Positions 1 to 11,915 of a stretch of 64,000 nucleotides of DNA are shown piece by piece. How positions within the stretch are numbered: position 1 is the first letter of the stretch; every line of letters starts with the position of its first letter. Source of the stretch: Gautieria morchelliformis. Lineage: Eukaryota > Basidiomycota > Agaricomycetes > Gomphales > Gomphaceae. Made by a program: the position numbers and the translations under genes. The notes beneath the pieces are model-generated. The model was not told the origin of the DNA. It ran no database searches and saw only the letters and a program-made list of their open reading frames with translations. The DNA is taken from assembly GCA_015179125.1 (NCBI GenBank), contig WHVA01000287.1:80711-144710 (forward strand), read 5' to 3'.

Positions 1-1
1 G

Positions 2-482
2 GTTACGTTTGATCATATGCGTGAATGCTTGGATCCAAGCTATGACGAAGCCCTCAAGCAGGCCGACGAGTTCGAAGACAATGGGGCTGTAAGTCATCAA
101 GCATCTTTATTGCGAACAGGAAACCTCACCTATTCCCTAGGCCCCGCCTGCAAATAGGACGGTTGATGCCGTTCAATATACAGCGCCAACAGTGACCGAG
201 AAGTTGGCATACAACGTAATTCTGCAGCGGTCATCCCTTGGGATCGTTACTGATACATCTTCTCCAAGGCAGGGTCTATCGGGCAAGGAGTTGGAAATAG
301 AGCTCGAAGAACTCAAAAAGTCTTTCGCTGAGTATCTTCCTTCGTCAGAACCCTCTTCTGATGGCGGCTACACCATGAGCATCCAAGATATCGTGGGCAT
401 CCAAGATATCGTTTTGCAGATACATAAGATGGTGGACACGGACATGTTTGAAAAGGCTGCCATCGTCGAGTTGTTCTCTTGA
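2..482 (+). CDS. 3' end of an unidentified protein gene (partial)
   Basis: Two exons can be read. The first is 2..88. A 52-bp intron, 89..140, starts GTAAGT and ends CCTAG. The last exon is 141..482, ending in TGA. The intron is phase 0 and the frame continues across it, which supports a real gene cut off by the window edge. The visible C-terminus is acidic, with a Glu/Lys-rich stretch likely to form a coiled coil (around KELEIELEELKKSF). It also contains a tandem repeat of the peptide IQDIV, from an 18-bp DNA duplication near 380-412. No family was recognised. Seen: splice signals and open frame. Inferred: that this is the true 3' end. Confidence 0.5.
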
Positions 483-1089
483 GCTTATATCCCGACCCCG
501 TGTTGATACCTGTAGCTTTTTCTCTGACAATAGTGGATAACTGAGAACATTCCAAGTGCCTGACAATAATGACGTGTTTCTTTCGCCTTGTTTGTCCACA
601 CCTGCGCCTTGGTGCGACTCGGTGTTGAATTCCATCGGCCACCAGTGTTCAAGGGGAAAGTAAACCACAATCCATGACACCGACTGTTGCGCGGGCGGCG
701 AGGCAAGAGGGAGTGGATGATGTGGGCCTGATCTTACATCAAAGTACTAGACTGCGGGACAGGGCATAAGTGTAGTGAGGCATCTAATACTTACTATTAG
801 TGATTCGCCACCATGATATCATACATCTTCTGAAGAGCGGAGCGGCGTCACCTAGAATAAGAGATACCCGGATGGGGCGCAGCTGATGCTGGCGCCCGGG
901 CCCCGCGGATGGTGGTCGAGGCAGAAGAGGGGTAAATGATATACAAATTGGTAGAAACAGGCTATACACAGTAGGAAGGAAAGTGTGTGTCACTGGATCC
1001 TATAGTAAAAAAGAAATAGTGTGACTAGAGCCTTGTCACGGTATGATATCATGGCACGTGTTTCGACCGACGTGAATCGACGCCCATGA
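483..1089. other. No gene seen
   Basis: Only short overlapping frames occur in this stretch, with no splice-supported coding and no repeat shared with the rest of the window. Confidence 0.4.
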
Positions 1090-1423
1090 TCCAACTGTGT
1101 TGAGATTCTAGCTTCCGAGCTACAAGATATCTATCGCGATATTCCGACGTCCACAACGGTCAAGCAGGGGCAGCACATGATAGCCCAACTCCCTATATTC
1201 GAGCTGTTAGCGCATAAGAAAGGTACGTCGGCGTGATATTCACCGATGCAACATTTCTATTCACGTAGGAGAGTTAAATAATGTTTTTGGAGGGCACAGA
1301 AGAACGGCAACTGACAATGCAGCAGACATGGGAGCACTCGATGCAGTCCTGTGGTTCATGGTTGTGGCATCAGCCGTAACTCGGACGAACGAGGGTGCAC
1401 ACACATTGAATCTTTGTGCATAG
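1090..1423 (+). CDS. Possible 3' end of an unidentified gene
   Basis: An open stretch 1090..1222 is followed by a 46-bp candidate intron, 1223..1268 (GTACGT...GTAG). The frame then stays open from 1269 to a TAG at 1421-1423. The codons joined across the intron read smoothly (...AHKKGELNNVFGG...), but no family is recognised and no start or upstream exon was found. A chance open frame is a serious alternative; only the splice signals and frame agreement argue for a gene. Confidence 0.25.
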
Positions 1424-2701
1424 CAGCTTCCACGAGGCGGTGCACTTAAGTCAGAGTCCTGTCGCTCGCTACCAAGCTTAAGCTTTTCTGATATGGAGGT
1501 CTGCTCCGACAACGGCGACCGAGCTAGATAAGGGAAAATGAGAATATAAGAACCACAAAGATGCGGTGTACGCACTCATTTCTGATGAGAGCTTGGGCTG
1601 GTCAACGTGCACAGTGGTCTTGCAGTCCATAGTTATTGCTTTGTAGATTTGTGGCGACTTACAGTAAATTTGCCGACTTCTGCCTCGAGGTAGAAGTACG
1701 CTTCGCGTGCTATTTATAGCCCACTGACGCACGAACGCTTACTGTAACTTGGGATTCTGAACCAGGTAGTATTTATGCCTTATAACGGCTCGCAACTCCA
1801 TATACGTACACCGGCGCGCTCATAACCGTGGCCTTGTCTCGACATTTCGTACGCCACCTTTCGACCAATCCGCTTAGTCTAAGCGTTGGGCATGTGGAGA
1901 TGCTGGGCTATAGTCTCAACAACGGCTCAGACATATGTCATGCACTGACATGAGGTGTACCTGCGGATCTGAAGCATCAACGTCGAGGCCTGCGTTTCCC
2001 CAAGACAGCACCTCACCTACGTCGATAGTACACCTCCGACGTGGCATAAGACGTCTGGCAGACCGCACACAGGCCGTACTCCAGCAAGATACGGCGCGTT
2101 GGCTCTGAGAGTAAGCAGATTATAATTTGGAAAGCAGACTCTTATTTCTCGTGCGGCCGATAAGGCCCACTGGCAGATGGGGATAGCGGCCGTGGATACT
2201 GAGAACCCCCGCATCCTGTGCTGGTTCGCCCTAGCCCGAAATTCAAGCCGGAGGCGTTGCATTCATCGCACGCAGCTAATGGCTACAACTAATAGCCAGT
2301 GGGACGTTACCTGACCATTTACTGGGGAGACCACCCGGCGCACCAATTGGCCTTTGATGAATTATATAGGTGGAGCGGATGAGAGGTGGTGATTGGTAAA
2401 TATTCCATGCGATGATCCGGGATCCCACTGGAGTTGTGATCGCAGCCGACGCTAGCCCGTCGGATGACGGGGCCGTCAGAAAGGTCGAAACGGGCTCTTG
2501 TAGAAGCGCGGCGAGCTAAGTGAGACATTCTCGTGTGTCCGGTGATATTTGGCGTTTCGACGAGGAAGAGTGACTCGGGACTCGGTAATCGACAGTCACA
2601 TGCTACCGGTAATCGTCGCGCATCGATCCCCATAAATAGCGCCGCGTCACAGGCACCCACCCAAACATTCCCAACCCGACGCTTACGTAACGCATTTCCA
2701 C
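1424..2701. other. No gene seen
   Basis: About 1.3 kb with open frames on both strands that lack recognisable domains or splice structure. The longest, on the minus strand at 2319..2789, has no family features. It contains the likely upstream region of the YPD1-like gene. Confidence 0.4.
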
Positions 2702-4436
2702 TTGACCCACGAACATGATACCGTCCCCACCAGCACGCGCGACGGCGACCAGCAAGGGAGGCCAAGTTGCAGAGGAGGTGCGTCCCCATGGGAAGGTGTG
2801 GACGGCCTGGTGCTCACGCGAGATACACACAGGAAAAGCCGCCGCCGCCGCCGCCAACGACAGCGACGACCACCGCCCCAGCGGCGACAGCGGTGTCGGT
2901 CACAGAACAGCCACCCACACCGACGCCGGGCCCGCCCACACCCGACCCTGATGACCCCGCGGACATCATCGACATGGATACCTTCAACCAGATCCTCGAC
3001 CTTGACGAGGAAGATAACAATGAGTTCAGCAGCGGCATGGCCTGGGCATATTTTGAGCAAGCCGCTGCGACATTTGGAGACATGGACAGTGCGTTGTGAG
3101 TACAGCGTGCCGCGTCGTCGCCCGCGTGCTCACATCCAGCTCCCCGCCCGCCGTGCCCGTCAGCGCCGACTCGTCCCTCCCCACCCTCGCGTCCCTTGGC
3201 CATTTCCTCAAGGGATCATCTGCCGCCCTCGGCGTCCAAAAAGTGCAGCGCTCGTGCGAGCAGATACAGCACTTGGGTGAGAGGCGGGACGTTGATGTAG
3301 TCGTGCAGCCCGATGCGGAAGACGACCACAACGCCGCCAAGGGCGGAGAGGGCGCGATTAAGGAGGATGAGGCCCTTGCGAGGTCTGTTGCTTCCCTTCA
3401 TCCCCCCTTCATCCATCCATCGATTCTACTCCCTTGCCTCCCTTTGTTCTGTGTCGAGCTGTTGTGCCGCACGGCACGTTATCGTTCTATTTTCTGTTCC
3501 TGCTTTGTGCCCCCTTTGACATCGAGGCTGGAGCTGAAGTCAGAATTGGAATTGGACTTGGAGTTTGTTTCTATCTCGACCTGGGTCGAGTTCGAAATCA
3601 ATTCCTATGCCGGGTTCCACCGTGCTTCGAGCTCGATCCTTATCTTAGGCCGAGTTCAGTTCATGTTTGAGCCCTTTGCATCCTGTTTATTCGTGGATGT
3701 GCTGCTGCGTTTATACTCCCCCTTCACTTCCTCTCCAATTCTATCTATCTTTCGTCATTTTCTCACCTCTATTTCTTCCTTACCCTTTCCTTTCCCTTAC
3801 GCACTCGATTGCTTTCCGACTCATTCCTTTCTTCCCCTTCATCTTCTCTCCTCGTTTTCTTTCGTTAACCCCCTTCGCAGAATCGGCCTCGTCCTCGCCC
3901 GCGTGAAGACCGAGTACGCGGAGGCAGAGCAATGGCTGAGGGCGTATTATAAGAGGTTGGGTGTCTGAGCGCGTACCCAAGTGGGCGCTCGCTATAAGAA
4001 ACAAATAAGGAAAGGGCAGGTCAGCTGGGCGAGGGAATGGCACAGGGGCAGCTGGGCGGACGGAGTGGGAGGAGGGAGAAGAGCGCGGTGAGGGGTGCAT
4101 CATTAGCGCTTCCGACCGCCTAATTATTTTTCGTCGTTGTTTGTCGCTGTCGTCGTTGTCGTCTCATTCCATCGTTTCAGTCTCTGTTCCCGCCCTGCCC
4201 CGCCCCGCCCCGTCTCGTTCGTCTCTTGTCGATACACTGCCACTACACGATATTCCGTCGTGAACACTGCTACCCCACTGTATATGTACCCGTCCACCAT
4301 GCATGCATGTCCCACTCGTCCCATTCCGTCCCTCGGCCCGCCCTGTCACGTACACTTCCGCCATGTACACGGGCCATCGCCATTAATGTAGACTATCCGT
4401 TCCCCACGGCGCCTCTGCACCCGGCGTTCCATACCT
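2702..4436. repeat. Segmental duplication, copy 1 (YPD1 segment)
   Basis: The whole YPD1 locus, including 5' flank, introns and about 470 bp of 3' flank, is repeated at 55792..57487 in the same orientation, about 53 kb away. Shared landmarks are the 5' block beginning TGACCCACGAACAT, the last-exon acceptor CGCAGAATCGGCCTCGTCCT, and the 3' flank with GTCGTTGTTTGTCGCTGTCG. Introns are shared, so this is a DNA-level duplication, not a retrocopy. This copy is the intact one. Confidence 0.9.
2715..3968 (+). CDS. YPD1: YPD1-like histidine-containing phosphotransfer (HPt) protein
   Basis: HPt proteins relay phosphate between hybrid histidine kinases and response regulators of the Sln1/Ssk1-Skn7 type; in fungi this feeds the HOG stress pathway. 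Exons: 2715..2777, 2833..3095, 3164..3382 and 3881..3968, giving 210 residues. Introns are 55, 68 and 498 bp with GT-AG ends and keep the frame. The first exon pair uses ATG 2715 and donor GTGCGT; starting at ATG 2788 without that intron is an alternative, as is acceptor 3139 for exon 3. After a Pro/Thr-rich N-terminus come helix DMDTFNQILDLDEED, helix FEQAAATFGDM and the family signature LGHFLKGSSAALG, whose His (about residue 122) is the phospho-acceptor. The protein ends with the helix RVKTEYAEAEQWLRAYYKR. The long last intron is pyrimidine-rich. Recognition of the family is firm; exact exon edges near the start are less so. Confidence 0.9.
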
Positions 4437-4710
4437 AAATGGGGTGTATTGTGGGGCGCGGTGTTCCGCTGTGTAGGCGCGCCCCTCTACCTGCGCCGGA
4501 TACCGGGGCCCAGGCCCGGGTGGTGCATGAGTGGATACGGTTGACCCAGTGGAGCGGGAGATTGACCCGCGCCAAGGTACAATCAGAAGGACCGCATCCG
4601 AGTTTTGCCGGCTTACTGAGGCACTTCGGTAATATGTGGTGAATCAATTCATTGGCTGTAGTGATGCACTCAGAAGGGACCTGGTGCGCGGGATGGTTGT
4701 AAGTGTAACA

Positions 4711-7350
4711 ACCCGCTTGCATGCCACAGCACAAAGTTGAAGCTTTGAAGATCACTGACACCTTCAAGACTCAAGGTCCTAACACTCCCTTGCGAGCATG
4801 GTCATCCTCGACTCGACCACACTTCCAAGATGGCCCCTTGCCTCAAAAAATAAATACGTGTTATTAAAACAAAAAGATTCAAAGTTGGTCAAGGACTGCT
4901 GCCACCGAGTTCCTTAGGCTCCGTATCAGAAGGCGGTTCGATCAAGGAGGATCCGAATGCTGCTGATGGGCGTTCTGATTATCACGGACATGATGTGCTC
5001 GCCGGTGGAAAAGAGGTACTATAGGCGGCAAGGGTGGAACCATAAGCGAAACAAGAACCTATATACATACTCACTCATATTCACTTGCAGAGTAGAAAGC
5101 CCATCACACTTTCGTGTTCGCAGATCGCTCAGGCTTGTCGAAAGCCACGAATAAACAGTCAGTCCTGAGACAAACTGGATGCAATTGGTTTGATCTCTCT
5201 GGCGATATCACCACTGCGGCGATAATATACCCTGAACTGAATTTATTTTTCTTATCTAGCGTTATACAAGCATTGTTTCACCGTTAGTGTGAACCTTCAC
5301 TTCGTGGAAAGATTTAGAATCTACACAACGCCCATCTCTGAACACAGGACAGGATAGACTATCACGACCTGATAATTCAGTAAGTCCCTGGTGTCGAAGA
5401 CAAGCCGCTGTATTATCCAGTACCTAATGATAATTCAGTTAAGCTATATGTTCTGTAGGCTACTGATTTCCATAGAGTAAACAATACGACTTACTCCCTG
5501 GCGTCGAATACAAGACGCTAGGGAGTACCTTACAAATACACTACGCATACAGGTTGTGTTTCAGCAAGCAGGGTCTGGCGCACAGACCTTCCTTGCAAGC
5601 GCCGAACTACTCGTCGTTCGCCTCCACCAAGCCCGGAGTGGATTTATGGGTAGGGCTGGTGAGGCACCCATGTGTCCATATGAAATGTCCAGGTGAACCC
5701 GCTCCCGCAACTGCCGCAGCTGCTCCGGTCCAACTTGCCCCGTTATCTGATCGGGCACTGTAAGATGCGAGATGGCGAGGCCCGACGCGATGCGCTTGTA
5801 GATCAATGCGATGATAGACGACATGATTCCGGCCTTGAGGAAGCAGTATTCTGGTTCCCTCATTGGCACCGTGACGGCCATGGTGTGCAAGTGAGGCCAC
5901 GGCAGCCCCTCGGCCAACTCGGCGCTGAGTCCACCTACGAGGCAGGAAATGTGGTAGTCGAACACGAGCTCTTCAATGTTTGGGAAGACGGCGACAAAAC
6001 CGGACATCGGCGCCAGGAGGGCCTCGAAACGAGCGGCGTTGTCCAGCAACTTCAGCGTACGTAAGGCGGTATATGTCTGGCGGAGACTGGGCGCAAATGT
6101 GACGAGGTCGCTGGTGCCGTTTCTAAATATTGATAATGTCTTGAGAGCGGGAAGATCAAGACCGTTTAGAGCGCCGATGCCACCGTCGCGAATGAGAAGT
6201 AGGTCAAGTGATATGACAGACGGTAGTCTGACGGGATCCTTAGTATAGCTGTAGATTATTTGATCTGCTTGCAGATACAGATGTGTTAAGTGTGTTAAGC
6301 AATGCAGGGGACTGAAGAGCATGCATGCTTCATCCTGGGTGAGTATATGACCAAGAAGCGCGTGGTAATCCGGGTTGTGGGAATTCTTGGTGAGCGCATG
6401 ACCATGAAGCGTCATGGAAGTCACGCCGGCGAGAGGTGGGAGGAAACATCTGCCAGAATATCCGTACAATTCTACGGAAGATAGCATAGGAGCGCCACCC
6501 GTGAATAAGCGAACAGGGCTGGGCATCCTGTCGTGGCCACGTGTGACTGCACTCCAAGCAAGAGGCTCTCAAGCTTGGGAACGGAGACCTCTGTGAGAAC
6601 TGAGAGAGCCTCGGTGAATTCGACAGGAAGAACAATGGACAACTGCCGCCAACGGGCCGCATGTGGAATGAGGGCGCTCAGTTGCCGGCGAAAGTGGGTT
6701 CGAAAGAGTGAGTACAATTCTTGGCGGTCGACATAGGGCGGGCTGCTGATCCTGATATCGAGAAGTCTGCTGGGGGATCTTCCAATGTACATTTCTAACA
6801 GCTCCATTGTCGAGGTGCGGGGATTCAGGTAAATGCATGACCATAACCCATGCGTCTGCAGGGCGGCGGCACGCCAGCGGTGGGACACGCGGGATACTGC
6901 GCTTTCGAGTGGCAACGGCTTGGGCCGTTGTCGCCACCACTCCTGGGGTCCGGAGGTGAGCTATGCGTCGACAGCATACTGGAAAATCATAGAGAAAATT
7001 TCGCTGGGAAGGTTATTACCAGGTGCATTCTTGTTGAGATCTTTCGGTTCAGAGTTGCGAACTCGAAAGGCTGCTAGAGCCTTGTCCACCGCTTGCAGTT
7101 GGGACAGTAGTTGTTCCCTGGTAGTTTCCAGGCCGGCGACGTCGTCGTAAAAACCTGTTGCCACTTAATAGATAGGTTATTATAGGATTTGGTGAAGACA
7201 TGTCGGGTGGAGCTTACCCACGGGCTAACTGCGTAAAACACTCGGAGGTTGAACGTTACGGTTGCGCGAAACCAAGTGGCCCTAACACGCTACGGATTCG
7301 GCGGAGGCTGACGATGAACGGTAAGCAACCTGTTACGATGTGCTGTATGC
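4711..7350. repeat. F-box unit A (three-copy dispersed duplication)
   Basis: A unit of about 2.3-2.7 kb holds a minus-strand F-box gene plus about 600-850 bp of its 3' flank. It recurs at 20392..22690 (unit B) and 49199..55290 (unit C, which carries an insertion). Shared flank landmarks include GGCAAGGGTGGAA, CGAAACAAGAACCTATAT, CACGAATAAACAGT and AACACAGG before the gene's 3' end, and GGATTCGG beyond the 5' end. All three copies have the same orientation. No terminal repeats or target-site duplications were found, so this is called a dispersed duplication, not a transposon. Confidence 0.8.
5561..7164 (-). pseudogene. F-box/LRR protein gene A, broken
   Basis: It is related to the intact F-box gene at 53590..55113. 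The product would be an SCF ubiquitin-ligase substrate adaptor: a short coiled coil (LETTREQLLSQLQAVDKAL), an F-box (NLPSEIFSMIFQYA), the conserved VSRVSHRWRAAALQTHGLWS segment, then leucine-rich repeats. An in-frame TAG at 6961-6963 replaces the Gln codon found at this place in gene B, soon after the F-box. A one-base frameshift near 6525-6530 separates the middle (to 6472) from the LRR part (5561..6526). The C-terminus also runs past the usual end into flank. Two independent lesions make a pseudogene likely; a truncated F-box peptide of 67 residues could still be made. Confidence 0.8.
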
Positions 7351-8087
7351 GTTTGGTTACGTCTGGTTGCACTCTTGTCGGTAGAATACAGAGATGAGCC
7401 GCGCGCATGGATGGGAGGTGAAATCTGCGTATCTTCGGTGAAAACTGGTCCTACATATACTTTGAAGATGCCAGGCCTATCATAAAAGAACACAAGACGT
7501 GGAAATGGGACAATGGTTAATAACGAGACAATGGTGGAGGAAATGTGGACAAAGAGTCGTTGTCCGCTCATCCGCGTGTGTGGGTGTTTGTGTACGGGTT
7601 CGGTTCCTCGGTATCCGCAACTAGACAGTGTTCATTGCGCTAGGTGTACTATGCCCGAGTAGGAAATGGATCGGTGCAGGATATGGATAAAATGTCTTAA
7701 AATATATACCTCAGCCATTTTAGGTCAGTTTTGTAGCTAGAGTTACAAGTTATACATAGTAGTTTATCCAGGCAAATTAATGAGTAACAGGAAGAAGAAG
7801 TCTAAGTGCTGGAAGCTGCCTAATGTGTTTCCAAGCATTGTTAACAACCCCATGAGCTCAAATGTGTGGGTTTAATTGCAAATTTTCACTCAATTACACT
7901 ATACTCTTATAACATGGATTTCCTCTCATGCCGGCAAAGCAAGGAGCTCTGGTTCTTGGTTTCTTCCATCACGATCTCTTAGACAGCTTTGGCGTGACAA
8001 CATGCTTTTGATCTCCGATTGAATCCAAACCTTCGACGTTTCGCTCCACATGTCAGTCGCGGAATGCCCGAAGTCGCCTGTTAAACA
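7351..8087. other. No gene seen
   Basis: The AT content rises from about 7680. No domain or repeat copy was recognised. The rightmost 150 bp may hold the first exon of the pogo-like transposase (an ATG at 7929 opens a short frame), but this cannot be shown. Confidence 0.35.
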
Positions 8088-9130
8088 GGTGACTTTGGAG
8101 AAGAGGAGCGCATCCAAAAAGCCCTGGGGATGGTGAGGTCAGGTATCCAGGTCTCTTTGCATGGCGCTGCTCAAAAATGCAACAATGCGTACTCGCCCCT
8201 GCGAAATCGACTGCATGGATCGAAGCCTCACAAGCTGGCACACACTGAACAGCAGCACCTCAGTCCGGAGCAACAAAACGTCCTGATGGCATGGTGCAAG
8301 TACCAAGCTAATATGGCGATGCCACTCTCTCGTGCAGGGCTCCGGGAGAAGGTAAATGATATGGTAGGCCGAATCCCCAGTGACAGTTGGATACAGCGGT
8401 TCCTCAAAGCCCACGCGAAGGATATCGAAGCGGCCAGGTCCGGTGGTCTCGATCCAAAGTGTGCCCAGGCTTTCAACCCGTCGACCGTAGCCGCACACTT
8501 CGCACTCCTTGGGAAAGTCCTTGATGCATACAAGATCCCTGTGGGGAACATCTACAATTTCGATGAAAAGGGAATCCAGCTAGGTGGAGGTCGGAAGGGG
8601 CTCCAGCAACAATTTATATTTTCGAAAGGTGATCGGGATCGCTACGCACAAAAATCCAACTCGCTTGTTCTGGTCACCATAATGGAGGCCGTTAGTGGCA
8701 ATGGTAATGCAGTTCCACCTGGGTTTGTCTTGCCAAAAGGTGAGACTGGTGAATGGTGGAGCATTCCTGGTGTTGGATGGTAAGTTCGCCTGTCTTCTAT
8801 CTATACACTATTAATTTTTTTGTATCCAGTGTTGCAACATCAGATGAAGGCTGGACAGATGATGTCCTGAGTCTTATGTGGTTCAAAAACGTCTTTATTC
8901 CTCATGCTGTCAAGCACAATCCAAGCGGCTCCCCAATTCTTCTCATATCTGATGGCCATTCCTCTCACGAGACGCCAGCACTGAAATCACTCGCATACGA
9001 CCATAACGTCCTTCTCTATTCATTACCTCCACACACCACTCATAAACTGCAGCCCCTTGCCGTTGGTGTATTTGGACCACTGCAAACCGGATGGGCCAAA
9101 CACTGCCAACAACGTGCCGCCATGCGCAAT
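8088..9130 (+). pseudogene. pogo/Tigger-like transposase (DDE_1), truncated
   Basis: Tc1/mariner-superfamily cut-and-paste transposase of the pogo branch. An N-terminal psq-type helix-turn-helix (EEERIQKALGMVRSGIQVS) is followed by a CENP-B-like segment (SDSWIQRFLKAH) and the catalytic core. Exons 8088..8779 and 8830.. are joined by a 50-bp intron (GTAAGT...CCAG). The first catalytic Asp lies in NFDEKG and the second in LISDGHSSH. The third, normally in LQPLDVGVF, reads LQPLAVGVF here, so an Asp is lost to Ala. The frame is then cut at 9130 by LTR-F sequence and the C-terminus is missing. The N-terminal exon is not defined. Family call is firm; activity is very unlikely. Confidence 0.85.
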
Positions 9131-9681
9131 TGTCAAGATTGGTTTTCAAGCGTTAATATCGTGTATTAGTGAACACAGCGAATGCCCGAATAACTTGTGC
9201 GAATAAGTATGCCGTTCGGCGAATAGGTGAACCAATGAATGTTCACAAGATAAGAGGGTTTGCCTAAATGGGGCTCACCCTATCTACAGTCGTAGCGAAA
9301 TAGCCCGTGACTCTTGACGATGTAACATGCAAGGTCTCACGGAAGGGCTGTCTAAGTCTCGACAATCCCTTCACTGGCGAAGGTGCTCCTTCGGAGCCCT
9401 TCGCCAACAGCCCAGAAAATGGTTCGAAGGCTAAGGTAACGAAGATGAAGTATGAGAACTCACCAGTGATGCCTAAGTCCTCTGCTAGTCGAAGATGGAA
9501 ATCTCCAAGAGAAGGCTTAAGATGATGACGACGGCGAGGTCAAGGCTGCACAAGGTGAACGACGTATGATAATTGAACTGGGGAATATACATGCGAATGT
9601 AAACTACTTATACCAAATGCTCGTAAGGTATCAGCGAATAGGAAAGAGGCCGTCACAAGTCAGGGTTCGATAGGGGTGCGC
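9131..9681 (-). mobile_element. LTR-F copy 1, truncated
   Basis: It starts TGTCAAGATTGG, the reverse complement of the end of the complete LTR-F at 30064..31306. It matches that LTR up to ATAGGGGTGCGC at 9681, where the TGTTACG end of gypsy-A begins. So LTR-F landed in the pogo transposase and gypsy-A later landed in LTR-F. The remainder of this LTR was not found beyond gypsy-A. Confidence 0.75.
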
Positions 9682-10365
9682 TGTTACGTATCGAGATTTC
9701 CGCTAAGTCGGAACTGGAAAGGACAGCAGCTTCAACTTATAGGTTGCGCCCCCAATGAACTATCGTCCTAAGTATTTCGGAAATGAGTCGGAAGTCGGAA
9801 AGTACTGAACCAAATGTTGGTCGGAACTTGAGTCGGAACTGAGGCGGAAGGCGGAAGACGGAGAGAGACTGAGATCTTGCTAGACTCGCTGTGCTAAGAA
9901 CAGGAGATGGAGCGAAGGAAATCAAGTATCGAAGGCGATTATCTGATTGCAGAATAAGAGACATACATGACAGGCTTTTATACAAAGAGCTGAGGCAACA
10001 GGTAATGATATGGTACTAAGCAAATTCCAGGGGAAGCGGAAGTCGAGTAGACAATGCGTGGGAACTAACTATTGGGAACAATGGGACTACAAGGGGGGTT
10101 CAGGGTAAGGTAGAACAATGGCAAAGAACAAGGGGTGGGGAAAACATATCTGACAACGAAACACAAGGAGGGCCGGACATATGGTCTTGATGAACGGTGA
10201 GGTGGGTCCGGTGGGTCCGAGTAATAGAGTCGAAAGAACAAGGGAAATGTACAAGGGGCGGAATGTCGGAAATATTGGAGGGGCGGAAAGTGTTGCGGAA
10301 ATATCGGAGGGGCGAAAGGTGTTGCGGAACTGAGGGTCAGAAGTTGGAAATGAACGGTCGTAACA
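9682..10365 (-). repeat. 3' LTR of gypsy-A
   Basis: 684 bp with matching inverted tips TGTTACG (9682) and CGTAACA (10365), the TG...CA form expected of LTRs. It holds about 14 CGGAA and one TTCCG by hand count, where under one per orientation is expected by chance. Confidence 0.8.
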
Positions 10366-10381
10366 GTATCTCCCTCCTAAG
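10366..10381 (-). other. Polypurine tract of gypsy-A
   Basis: Read on the minus strand, the bases just before the 3' LTR are CTTAGGAGGGAGATAC. This purine-rich run is in the position where plus-strand DNA synthesis of an LTR retrotransposon is primed. Confidence 0.6.
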
Positions 10382-10487
10382 GTCGAGCCCTGCGAGACCA
10401 CAAGTCGGAATCACGTGACCTGTGAACAAACACGTCGGAGTTCGAAAGATAGGCGGGAAACAAAACACGTCTTCGCTTTGATCCATC

Positions 10488-11713
10488 ATGAGCACTCCAG
10501 TCGACTTCTCCAAAATGACCAGTGCCGAGATGGAGCAGCACTTTGCTGACATGCTTGCGCAGAAGGAACTGGCCGAGAAGCGCGAGGCCGAGGAAGCCGC
10601 GCGGAAAGAGAGGGAGCGTCTGGAGGAGGAGCGCAAGAAGAAAGAGTGCAAGGAACAGGAGCAGAAGGAGAGGGAAGAAAAGGACCGTAAACGCCGCGAG
10701 GAGCAGCGGAAACGGGACATGGCAAAAAAAGCTGCGGAAGACAAGGCCGTGGCGGAAAAGGCAGGGAAATCCCGGGTGAGTCGGAAATGTCGTGTGGGGT
10801 GTTCCGGAGCTCACGGAAAAACTGCCAGAGGGTCGTAGAATCCGAGGGGGAGTCGGAAGCGGAGAGCAGTGTGGAAAGCACACCGCCTCCAGAGAGTAAG
10901 GGGAAGCAGAAGGAAGGTGCTCCCATGCCGAACATTGTTGCGGAGCGGAAACGGAGGGCGGACGAGTTCCAGAAGGCTCGGAAAGAGAAGATGACCCGGA
11001 TACTGGAGTTGCGGGAGTTGGGGCCGGAAAATCCCGCTATAAGGAAACGGAAAATGAGGGATGATGACGAAGAAGAGAAAGCCCCGTGCGACCCATGCAA
11101 AACCAAGGGGCGGGATTGCGTGTGGTCCAAGAATCCGCCGGAAACCTCCTGCGAACAGTGTCGGGACAAGAAGAGGTGCTGTGTCGTGGACGGTTGTGCC
11201 GCGAGGGTGGAAAGGAAAAGGCGCAGGGTCGAGACTGAGGGGCCTGAAACCCCTAAGTCAAAACTGGGACTGGGCGGAAGAAAGGTCGCGGAAGGTTTTC
11301 CGGTGACCGGAAACTCGGAGACCGCGGTACTCAACCGCTTTTCCATGGTGTTGCCGCTGTTTGACATCGCCGATTCGTTGAGGGGCATCCGGAAAACCCA
11401 ACGCAGGATCCGGAACCTCCTTGCGGAGATGGCGGTGGTCCAGCAACAGCAGTTGCTGTCATTCCAAAACCAAATGACCATCATGTCGACGGTTTTGGAA
11501 CAATTCAAACGGGAATTCCGGTGGCGGAACGACTTGCTCCGGGATCGCATGGAGGTGCGCATGCAGGAGCAGGAGAACGAGGTGGAAGCGGGTACAAGCC
11601 AAAGGGCGGAAGCAAGGGTGGAGACTGAGTTGATGAATGTGGAGATAGGCCATGCGGAAGAAGGTCCGGAAGCGGAGAATGAGGGTGAGGGGGAAACAAT
11701 GCGGGAGGAGTAG
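10488..11713 (+). CDS. Zn2Cys6-type DNA-binding protein encoded antisense in gypsy-A
   Basis: Two exons, 10488..10775 and 10829..11713, are joined by a 53-bp intron (GTGAGT...CCAG, phase 0), giving 390 residues with no stop. Residues about 20-90 are a highly charged Lys/Glu/Arg coiled coil. An acidic linker follows. A cysteine cluster begins at about residue 183: CDPC, six residues, C, ten residues, CEQC, six residues, C. This matches the fungal Zn2Cys6 rule CX2CX6CX5-12CX2CX6-8C. A basic run (RVERKRRR), a hydrophobic region and a second Glu/Gln-rich helix (about 320-370) complete it. It lies between the pol end and the 3' LTR on the opposite strand. Accessory antisense genes are known in some basidiomycete gypsy elements; the role is unknown. 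A host-gene capture is an alternative origin. Confidence 0.75.
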
Positions 11714-11915
11714 GGGTTGAAAGGTCTTGTAGATAATTTCTTGAAGTGTCGGAAAATAGTGTATCGGAATATTAATCGGATTTGACATATGACTTGAGAA
11801 CTGTAAGATTCAATGGGGTATCGGAAATGAGGTCGGAAATGACTAGGGCGCGGAAATGGGGCCAGGCTTATCAGGATATGACTTGTGGAAATCAGAGATG
11901 AGGTCAGAGGTGTGG

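Noticed and set aside
2319-2789. 156-codon minus-strand frame upstream of YPD1
   Set aside because: No recognisable domain, no splice context, overlaps the YPD1 start region.
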